64,000 bases of DNA from a virus, in the IMG/VR virus record IMGVR_UViG_3300046355_000046, positions 1 through 64,000 of that record; one strand, given 5' to 3'. This document shows, piece after piece, positions 43,653 to 55,600 of this stretch (the first letter of the stretch is position 1; every line of letters begins with the position of its first letter). The notes beneath the pieces were generated by a model that saw nothing but the letters and a program-made list of their open reading frames with translations, made no database searches and was not told the DNA's origin. The position numbers and the translations under genes are program-made.

Positions 43653-46600
43653 ATGGCTGAAAATCTTTTTGAACAAGACTACTTATCCAACCTACCTGAA
43701 AATGCAATTGAAGGTGTGCCTAGTACAGAAGAGATGCCAGTTTATGACACTCCTGTAGAGGCACCTAGTTCTATTGATCAACCTGAGCAACAGATTGCTA
43801 CTGGTCAAGAACCTCCAAGATCTAAATATAAATCTTATGATGAAGCTCTTAATGCTATTAATGTAGAAGCTAATAGGGTATTTCCTCTTGCTAATGAATC
43901 TTGGATAGATCCACGTGTTGTACCATCTGAAACTGCTAAAAAATATAGAGGTACAAAATACGGTTATATTTATGGTATAGATAATGATAACTTTTATGGT
44001 GAACAAGAAGGTGGATTTGCGACATTTGGTAAAGGTATAGCTAGACTTGGTCTTGGTATTCTTACTAAGACTGGTGAAGGTATTGGCTATATTGGTGGCT
44101 TGCTTGACTCAGACAACTGGGATGCAGATATAATTACTAAGGCTTCAGATAATGGCTTTTCAGAAATATTTAGAAATATTGATGATAAAGCTAAAAATGA
44201 TTGGCTACCTACGTATCAAGAAGCTGCAGATAGAAATAAAGGTTTTTGGTCAAAAGCATTTACAGATGGTGATTTCTGGATGACAGATGCTGTAGATGGT
44301 TTAGCATTCCTTGCATCAGCGTGGATTCCTGGTCTTGCGTTAAGTAAGTTACAGTTAGGAGCTAACTTAGCTAGACTTGCTTCTGGTATGCGTGTGGGTC
44401 TTGGAGCTGCAGAAGCTGCTATTGAAGGAGCTGGTGCTGCTGTAAACTATACTAAGAGTGCTGCTAACGCATTTAGTAAGTTAGATAAGTTTAATGCTTG
44501 GGCTTTAGCTACTTCTTCAGAATCTATGTATGAAGCTAAAGCTGTTAAAGATAAGGTGATGGACTCTTTATCTTATGATGAGTTTGGTAGAACAAGATAT
44601 AAAGAAGACGGTACTCCTTATACAGATGAGGAGAAGAAACGTATATCAGGAGCTGCTGCTCAAAATACTTTCATAATGAATGCAGGTTTATTGGCTGCAA
44701 CAAATGCTATTGAACTTAAATGGTTAGGTCAGGCATTTGGTAAAGCTCCTGGCGTAGCTGGTGCTGTAACAGGTGCTGCTCAGTTTGGAGAAAGCATGGG
44801 AGTAAGAACTGCTACATCAGGTATTGAGCGTTTCCTTAACTCTAAAAAAGGTGCGTTTATAAGTGGCATTGGTCAAGGTGTTCTTGCAGAAGGATATGTA
44901 GAAGAGAATGGTCAGTTAGCTATTCAGAGAATTAACGAGGCTTACGGAACAAGTGGACGTATGGCTGACTTATCTAATACTAGTGAAGTATTTAAACAAT
45001 ACTTTAAACAAACTGGAGATGCTTTAATGGGTAAAGATACAGAAGCATCTATTAGTATTGGTATAGGTGGTATCTTAGGAGGTATTGGTGCCGGTGTTGG
45101 TGGAGTGAGACAGTTTGGTCGTGATCAAGCTGCAACTCAAGCTGCAGTTGAAATGTATAATGCAGCTCAAGAGAACTGGCTTAAGTTTGGTAACATCTAT
45201 AAAACTAAGTTAGTAGATAGTACTGATGCTGAAGGCAATCCTGTAAAAGTAGAAAAGGTAGTTTATGATGATAACAATCAACCAGTTCTTGATGAAAAAA
45301 GAATTGCTGCTGTTACATCATCATTTAGAGCTGTTAACTCTGCATTAGAAGAGTCTACTAAAGTAGATGATAAGTTTAAGAAAGATGCATTAAGAGATAC
45401 AGCATTTGCACAGTTTGTTATAGCACATATTAATGCTGGTGTAGAAGGAACTATTGATCAGAAGTTAGATGCTGTTAGAAAGTCTGATCCGGAACAAATT
45501 GCTAAATTAGGTTTTGTTTTAGGTGAAGACATTGATACTCAGATCAATAGATACAAAGGACTAGCTGCTTCTATCATTAAACAGAACAAGTTAATGAATG
45601 CTGATATCATGTATGATGGTACTCAGGATGACGTAGCTCGTAAAAATAAAATGGTTAATATGGCAGCTGAACAAGCAGCTTATAAGACTATTCTAAATGA
45701 CCTGTTAACAGAAGTAACTGAAGTTAAGAATGATTTACTATCTACTGAGAACTCTTCGTTATCAGATGGTATTGTAGAACAACTTAATGAATATCAGTAT
45801 AGAATTAAATCTCAAGAAGAAGTTATTGCAGCTATGCAAAAGAAAGGGTTTGTCACAAACCTTGAAACTGTAGCTCAAGAAGTTCTTGATGGTTTAAAGA
45901 AAAGCTTTGACAAGCTTCAAAAAGATAATGAGACAACTATTGCTACTCTTGAAAAAGATGACAATGGGTTCTATAAATATGAGAAAGAAGATCGTAATCA
46001 ACCTGGTGTTTCTGATAATCTAAATAAGAAGATCAAACTTAAAGGTGAGTTACAAAATCATATTAAAGGTATTGGTTTAGAGTGGGCTAAGTATGCAGAT
46101 ACTATTAACGGTAAGGAGAACTTCTTACAGTCTTTATCTGATGAGATGCTATCTGTAGTAGATAGTCAACTTAAAGCTGAGGCTGCTAAACCTAAACCTC
46201 CAGTTGCTATAGCTCCTACACAATCAAAACTTTCTGTTACATATAAGACAGAAGATGATGTAGAGATTACTACAGAGTTTGTAACTGGTGATATTTATAA
46301 TTTAACAGATACTAATAGCGGAGAGGTTACTAAGCTTGAGGTAATGGCTGTCAATGAAGAAGATAGTAGTGTTACCATTAAGATCAATGATGGTGATCCT
46401 GCTGTAATTGATGCAGAAGAGTTAGCTACTACTTTAGCTAATGAAGGCTGGACAAAACAAGCTGTAAAGAAGACTCGTAAAAAAGCTGTTAAGAAAGACG
46501 TAGATGAAGATGGTCAAGAAGAAACAGAAGAGTTAGAAGATAATGAAACCGTTACAACGTTTAGTAAAACTAACAAGCTTCCTAAGTTTGAAGAAGTAGG

Positions 46601-49600
46601 CTTTAATAAAACGTTTGGTCGTCAATACTTAGATGAAGAAGATACTGTTCCTAATGAAGAGAATGGTACTGATAGATTCTTTAAGTTTACTGCTAAGTTT
46701 AACTTAGCTAGAAGAGGCTATGCTCTTCAAGTAATTACTTCAGAGAATGATACGTTTGGTATCCGTGATACTGAGTTTAACGCTAATGATATTAAAGTTG
46801 TAGTTGTTAAGAAACAACCTCAAGCAGATGGTAGTGTTAAGTATGCATATGTAAATGTTGACAATGAGCTTATTCCTGAAGGAGAGCAAACTAAAGATAA
46901 TATTATCTACCGTTCACTAGCTGGTATTGATAGCTGGACAGTTGAGCGTGTAAGAAGAGAATACACTGTAGACTCTGAAACTACAGATGAAGAGATCCAA
47001 GAAGCTATTGATGCTGAGAAAGCTTATCAAAAAACTTTATTGGATAACACTAAAGATGGAGGTAACGTATACTTAGATGTAGTTACTGCTATGCCAGGTA
47101 TTCAAAGAATTGAGTATACATCTGCAGTGGGAGAAGATGGTAAACGTCAACTATCTAAAGCAGAAGTAGAAGGTCGTGTTATTACTAACAACCCAGACTT
47201 TACTGATTTAAGAAGTGTAAGCAATCCAGACGTAAATATTGGTCTGAGAGTTTCTACTGGTCGTGGTGTTGTAATGGCGGGTGTTCAAGCAGGTCGTGTG
47301 GTTATGCAAGAATATACCATGGAGAACGGTAAGAAGATCTATGGAGATAAAGTAATTCGTGTATTTAACCGTGACTTAACTGATATAGAGAAGGATAACC
47401 TTATCAAAGCATTTGTAAGACTATCTGAACTATATGTGCAGAAGTATGGATATAATGCTGCTTCTGGTAAAAAGAAAATAAAACCTTTATCTACAGCTGA
47501 CCAAGCTGAGATGAGTATTATTGAAGATTACTTAAAGCATATCTTAAACTGGAGCCGTCCTGTAAAAGGAAAGGTTTCAGATAAATACTTCTGGGTACAG
47601 AGTGGTCTTCATAGAGGTAACCTTGTTATTCCTTTTACTAAAGAAGAGATTCTTAAGAATAGAGACAAGTTAGTTAGAGGTGTAACTCACCACGTTAATA
47701 ATAAAGCTTTACAAGATAATGATAGCTTTACAACTATTAAGTTTGTAAAGGGTAAGGCTGTATTAGATAAATCATACGATACGTATGAAGAATACTTATT
47801 AGCTAAGAGAGAAGATGGTACAACACCTCCAGTTTATTCTTCATTACCATTATATGATTCTAATACTCCTCAGCGTACTCAGGTTCAGATTATCTGGAAA
47901 GATCCATCTTTAGTTGAGCCAGAAGCTGAAGAAGAAGTAAAAGCATCTAAGAAGAAGCCTATTGCTAAGATCAAAGGTTCTTCTGAATTAATGGATGATA
48001 AGATTGATGAGTTCTTAAATGGTGAGCGTACTAAGATAGAAGTTAATGGTGTTACTGTCAGCTACGAAATGGAGGGTGGTGGTATTATTATTAAAGTTCA
48101 GAAAGAAAAAAACATTAAAAAGTCTAAACCTTTTGCATCACAAAAGGAAATAGCTGATAATAGAAGTGAAATTCTTAAGAGCATTACTCAAGCAACTGGA
48201 TACATATATGGTGCAAACCGTGGATTAAAACAACTTATTGCTCAAGTTACACAAAAAGCTGCCGAAGCTAAAGTTACTAAAGCACCAACTACTTCAGTAA
48301 CTCCTCAAGTTGCTGATCGTGATACAGAGACAGATAATGATTTAAGATTTAAAAATATAGTAAGATCTATATTTGAAATAAAGGAGGGTAATATGGTAAG
48401 ACCAGATTACTTGAAACCTGAAAATATAGAAATGTATGAAGATTCTGATGTTGCAGGATACATACTAAAGATAAATATAAATGATATAGATTATGTTGCC
48501 ATAATGCCTGAGATGCAAGATCTTAGGTTTGATTCTATTGAAAGACTTCAACAGTTTGATAATTCTGGACTTAAAAAAGTTTCAGATGAAACAAAAAATA
48601 ATATACTAAATGGTTACACTGATATATTTGATCTTGAACTTGTAGATATTGTAACAAAAAGATTTGGAAAAGAAAATGCAGATTTTGTTTTAGATTATCT
48701 TACTAAGAATAAAGATGCAAAACAAAAGTTAACTCTTTTAGAAAAGGGTGCAACAACCTCTGTATCTGCTCAAGATGGTCCTTTCTTTAGTGTAGAAGAA
48801 GCTGTAGCAAATGCTGTACCTGAAAATGGTAAGTTATCTGCTGTAGTATCTCAAATGAATGTTAAGACTAAAGAAGTAGTTAAGTTAGCAGAAGCTACTA
48901 TTGCTATTCCTTCTGGTAATATAAATGCAGCTAAAGCATTGTTAACCAAGGCTTTAATTGCACAGCTGGATATTGATTCTGAAGAACCTCCTTTCCGTTT
49001 AGATATTGGAGAGATGGAAGCTACTGAAGACTTTGGTAAGCTTACTAAGTTCATGAAAGAAGTTTTACCTATGTTCCCTGTAAAGAAGGTAGGTCATTTA
49101 ATTCATGGCAAAGGTTTAGGAGCATTCATGAGAGGAGCATTACACATCTATGAAAATGCTACTATTGGTACTGGTTTCCACGAAGCCTTTGAAGCTGTAT
49201 GGGCTTCATTCTTAACACAAGATGAGAAGCTTGATTTAGCTAATGAGTTTAAAGCTCGTGAAGGATCATTCTATAATAAGTTTACTAAAGAGACAAAGCC
49301 TTATTCAGAAGCTAGCATGTACGATGTACGTGAGATGTTAGCAGAAGAGTTTCGTGATTATATTCTTTTAGATAGATCTACTGGTAATAAGATTGCTAAC
49401 TTCTTTAAGAACTTATGGAAAGCTATCCAGGCTTTATTCAACATTACTCCTAAAGAAAAAGCTGAGATGAATAGTATCATTAATGATCTATTCAAGAAGA
49501 TTGGAACTGGTGGGTTTAAAAATGCTAGATTTATTAAAGATCGTTTAGCTTCTGGTATAGCTTACAAGGCTGTAGCAGACTTAACTCAAAAGGATACGGC

Positions 49601-52600
49601 TGATCTATTAGAAGGATTGAACTACTACTTCTTTACAGAGTTATTCAAACGAGGAAATAATATAGATAGCATCTTAGGAAGTTTAGACAAGAAACAGTCT
49701 AATGCTTTATTAAATAATTTATGGAATAAATCTGTAGAGCAAGTATCTAATAACTTGTCTTTGATTAGTCCAAAGATTAACTCTACACTTAATGCTAACA
49801 TAGATGAGTTCTACAGAGAATTCAAAAAGAACTTAGACCGTTATGGTGTAATCTTCTCTGAAATAGAAGAAGATGAGAACAACGTTACAGATACTTTAGG
49901 TATCAGAGACGCTATTACAATTGACCCTAGAAGCATGACGTCTACAAACGTTATGTTATTACTTACTTCTTTACCACAGACTACTGTAACAAGAGGTAAA
50001 ACTGTCCTTGTAAAGAACGATCTTAACCAACCACGTTTAGCTAATACAGATAGAGTACATACAACCCTACTTAACGAACTTAGTAATGTAGTGAGTATTG
50101 TAGATAAAGACGGTGTTCGTAAAAATACTTTAGATCTAATGATGGAAAAATTAGATAAGAAGTACAAAACTGCAGACAATAACTACCGTGAAAACTATGG
50201 CTGGGTACGTAACTTAAAGCTACGTCTTAAATATGAGAACAACTTAGGAATTAAAACACCTGCTTCTACATTAAATAAAGAAGACGTTTTATTAAGAGTT
50301 TCATTTACTAAGAGTTTTAGCAATGCTAGATTCTCTCCAGAGAAACTTATTGTTTCTGATGAGGGATACATCTACAACACTAATCCGCTTATTAATGTAA
50401 ATGAGGATAGAATCCGTAATGAGTGGGCTAATAACTTAAAGGTAGCTGTTCAGAACAAACAGACTAACTTAGTTAAGATTGATAGCTCTGGTCGTATGAT
50501 GATCAATAGAAAGTCTGATGACTATATTGATCTAATGGATGAAGCTAAAGCTAGAAGTACATATGACTTGGCTACAGCTTTAAATGCACTAAGTATATTA
50601 GGTATTGAGTTTACTGCTACCTTAAATGAACTAGCACAGTTTGAGAACAGTATTCGTGAGCAAACTCTTCAGATTCTAGACGTAATGAAGTCAGGAGAAA
50701 TAGATGATATTGCTGATCTATTTGGTAGAAACGTAGTAGGTGGTAGAATTAACACACTTATTGCTATTGAATCTAAGTATAGCAGTGAAGATAATATCTT
50801 AAGTTACAATAATGCAGAAGGTCAGCAACAGTTTAGTGTTGGCCAACCGTCATTGTTAAGTAACATGATTAACATTTTGAATACAGTTAACTCACAAGAG
50901 GAGCTTATTCAGACTGCACCATGGTTAGGATTTATTGATGAGGAAGGTGAAGTAGTATTCAATGCTTACCAAACTAACTCAGAGCTTTTAAGAAAAGGCG
51001 GACGTTTGTTTGATATCAACGGAAAGCGTAAGAATAATACAGAAATTAGCTATCATGTTATTTCTGGTTTAGGTATTACGGAAGTTGATGGTAATAACAC
51101 AGCCAAACTTCAGTTCCCTGAGCGTGTAGCTAACAAGATTCACTTTTTGTTAAATAATGTTGTGTTCTCTAACATCAACTCAGATAAGAGTACAGAATAT
51201 GGTATTGGAATTCCTGGTAAGCTTATGGTAAGCAGAAGGGATATTCAGAAAATGATGACTACAGAAGACAAGAGTATTGTGGACATGTACGTAAATCATT
51301 TATATGATGAGATGTATGCTGCTACTATACAAGCTGATAGTCCAGTAGATATTCAATACTACCGTGATGGTGTATTTAACTTAGGTCACTTCAGAGATAT
51401 CATTGGTAAAGACATGATTGCTAAGTTCAATCAAGATGTCATTACTAACGAGATGGACTTTGAAGAGTTTATTGAAGAGAATAGAGAGTTAATTGAAGAT
51501 AAGATTACTACTTACATCAACAATAAGATTGAAGATACAGTTGCTTTCTTAAAAGACTTAGACTTGTTCATCAAGCCTGATACCTTTAAGAGTGACTTAT
51601 ATATTACAGATGCTATTGATAATGATGGCTTAGATGAAATGTTAGGTATCAAAGATACTCAAACATTAAACTACAGAACTGGAGGATATGATTCTGAGTT
51701 AAAGAGTCGTAGTGGATATACAGAAGATAATATCAGAACCATTGCTGCTATTCTTTCTTTAAACGAAGAATTACTTTTAACAGAGCAGCATAAGTTGATC
51801 TACGGTCACCCTGCCTTATATAAAGACTTACCTAAGCGTGCTAATGGTGCTACTTCTACTAAAGAAGCTTTTGTAGAAGATAGTGATGTTGTTGCTTGGA
51901 TGGATAATAACATGGTACGTAATGATGGCAAACTTCGTTCAGAAGAGACACATCAGACTATCAAGAACATATCATTTAAAGACATGGATGTAGTAAGTGC
52001 ATTCTATAATGATATTGCAGAAAGTACATATGCTGAAATGATTGCTTCTGGTATTACTAAAGAAATAGCAGAGAAAAAGATTGGTGCAAGATTTAATGAG
52101 CAAGGTCAGATCTCTGGATTGATTTTAAACAAGAAGAAAGAGTTTACAGGTATGATTAAAGCATACATGAACTTAAATGAAGCTGATGCCATGGCTATGG
52201 GTTTACCAGACGTAATTAGAGATATTCTATTTATGAGTGGTAAGTTTACTAGTCAACGTGAAGCTCAATGGGATTATGAGATTGCTTATGAGACTTTAGT
52301 TCGTTCTGGAGCTATGCCAAATGCTAAAGGTGAGACTATTAAAAAGTCAGATCCTCGTTATAAGTCTGCTAACAAAGCTCAAATAGAAGCTGCTAAAGAA
52401 ACATTTGATAAAGGAAATCCAGGGTATGTATTTGAGGTATTAAAGCCACAGTACTTTGGATATGCTCAGACAGATAATGTAACTCATCCAGTATTCTTGA
52501 AGCATGCTTTACAACCTAAGTTCTATCGTCACGTAGAAGGTAATCAGTTTGAGAAGCTTTACATAGCTGCTCAGAAAGATAAAGTAGATGTAATTGGTTT

Positions 52601-55600
52601 TGAGTCAGGTGAAAAAGTGGGTAACGTAACTACTACGGATGGAAACTTCTTACCAATCTATAATGAGGCTGGAGAGATTAATGTTGTAACATCAAACAAA
52701 GGATATGAGTTACCAACTGAATTGCCACGTCAGAGTCTATACAGTAGATTCTACGGAATTCAAGTTGAGCAATCTAGTAAGCCTAAAAAGTTCGTTGTAA
52801 AAGGAACTCAAATTACTAAACAAGTAATGAGTAACTTCTATGAGAATGGTGCTCCTGTTAATCCAACTATTGGCGGTCTTATCCAAGAGTATAACGAGAC
52901 TATTCGTGAGATGATGAGACTTGGTAAAGAAGAGCTTCTTAAAGAACTTGGTCTTGAGAAAAAAGGTGACTTCCAGTATGAAGCTAAAGATATCTCTAGA
53001 TTAGTTAAGATCTTAAGAAGAGAAGCTGAGAGCAGAGACTTACCAGATAACATGATTAATGCTATCAACTACATTGTAAATGAAGATGATACACAATCAT
53101 TAGAGTATGAGTTTGATACTTTAATCAACCGTGATAAGATAGATAATATTCTTAACTCAATTGTGGACAGCAGAATTATCTCTCAGAAAATGAGTGGTAA
53201 GTCTTCACCGCAAGTTGCTAGCACTACATATGAAGCTGCTCCAAGAAACTATGTTTATCTTAAAGATGGTATTTACAAGACACTTACTAAGTCAGAACTT
53301 AAAGGATTAACAGAAGAAGAGAAAGCGTCTATTCGTATGCAGTCTTCAGATCTTAAGTTTTACCACTCTAAAGATGGTAAGATTCAAGGTGTAGAGATGT
53401 ATATTACATGGCCCTTCACTGAGGTTACTCCAGAAGAGTTAGGATTAAAATTAGTAAATGGTATTTACTTAATGCCGGAAGGTGGTATCAAAGGTATTGA
53501 TAATGAGTTACTTAAGGCTATTGGTTTCCGTATTCCTACACAAGGTATGAACTCAATTGAGAGTATTATCATTAAAGGATTTACTCCTATTACTAATGGT
53601 GATATGATTGTAGTTCCTTCTGAGATTGTTGGTAAAGCTGGATCTGACTTTGATATAGATAAGCTTAATATCTATTTAGGTAATTACTTTGTAGATATTC
53701 TTGGTAAGGATTACTCTGGTAAAGACTTTAGAGACTTCATGATTAATGACATGATCTCTTCTGGAGCTGATCAAATATATGCAGATAACGTAATGAACGT
53801 TATTACATCTGAGCAGTTCAAGCAGATTAATGAATCTACATATACAGATAGAGGTAAGATTGTTAAAGGAGCTAAGACTAGCTTAAGTGACATTAGTGCA
53901 TCTAAAGAAACACAAGAAGACTTAGCATTTATTAAGGCTAGTCTTTCTAGATATAATGCTTCTGTAAAAGGACAAAAGGTTATCCGTTATATCAAGCCTA
54001 CACTTGGTACTAAAGAAAGCTTACAGAATAAGTTAATCAACATAATGTCTGAACTTATTCTTAGACCAGAGAACTATGCTCAGCTTGTAGCTCCAAATAC
54101 AACAGATACTCTTAAGGATCTTGCAGAAGAGATTAAAGGATGGAAAGTTGATGCTGGTACTAAACAACTAGAAGATGAGAAGTCTCCTACATACTTAAGA
54201 ACATTTATTGGATCTAATAGTATCCGTGAGCGTTACTTAACAGCTAAAAGAATGGTAGGTATTGCAGCGGTACACTCTACGTTCCATGTAATGGCTCAAG
54301 TTAGTGGTCTTAAACTAAATAATAGATATAGTTCTAAGAGCATCTATTACTTAAACGCTAAAGGAGAAGATACTAAAACAGTAAACATCAAGCTTACTCA
54401 CCACGGTAGAGATGAGAATGGTCTATACTCAATTGGGCATAGACTAGACAAAGCAGGTGCATTTATTAGTGAACTTATCTCACAAGCATTATCTGGTTTT
54501 GTGGACGGTGCTAAAGATCCATTTGTATTTGACTTAAACTTTTCATTAAATACAGCTAGTACTTGGTTCTATTTACAACATCATGGTGTACCAGTAGATG
54601 AGATAGCTTACTTCTTTAATCAACCTATCTTAGATAGCTTGTTCAAAGAAACATCTAAGAATAGATCTTCATTCAAAGTGATTAACGGTGAGAACCTTAC
54701 TAGAAAAGAATTATTCTATAAAGTTATCGCACCTTACTATAACAAAGTAGTAGGTGGTGATTTAGAAGCTATGCTTGCTGGAGCAGCACAATCATCTAAG
54801 GCTCAAGAAGATGCGTTACAAAAACTTATCTTAGCTGAGCTTAATGAGATTAGAGATAGCCTTGAAACATTTGATAGTAAAGAATTAATTAAAGCTATCA
54901 AAGATGGTAGTAATGCTGATGCAAGATTACAGATTGCTGTAATAATGGATTATGTAGAGTATGAAGCTCAGGCTAGATTGATGTCTAACTTCATGCAGGC
55001 TATTGGATATGATACTAATAAGACCAAAACTGTACAAGAAAACATGTTACAAATTGGTCGTTGGGAAAGATCTAAACAAGAGAACTTTGTTAATAATCCG
55101 GATTCTATTCTAGAAAGTACTTTCTTAGGAGAGATGAAAGATCAAAAAGAAGATATCTTTAGCATGTTTAGAAACTTCTTTATTACATTATCTCCTGAGA
55201 TCCAAGAAGTGTTCCAGCCATTGTATGATAAGATAGATAATCCAGAGTTCTTTATTATGAAGGATGATGCTATCAACTTAATTAATAGATACCAAAACTT
55301 TGTAATTGCTTACTTACTTCATACTACACCGTATATGAATACTGAAGGAAAGCAAGAAACATTAAATACTTTATATCAAGACTTGTTTACTGGAGAGAAT
55401 TCTTTTGCTGGTACATTATACAAGTATAAGAATTCAGAAGATCCAAATATCTCTGACAACTTGATTATCAAGGAGTTAGTACCGTTGATGACAGATGATG
55501 CTACTAAGACAGATAATATCATGTTGTTCAGAAATAAGATAGATACTTTCCAGATAAATAATGTCATAGAAGCTTATAACAACTTAAGAAGTTATGGTGA

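Noticed and set aside
49841-50179. Leftward 112-aa frame inside the giant polymerase gene
   Set aside because: Ser/Leu-rich antisense shadow in the middle of a continuous 4,242-codon frame.
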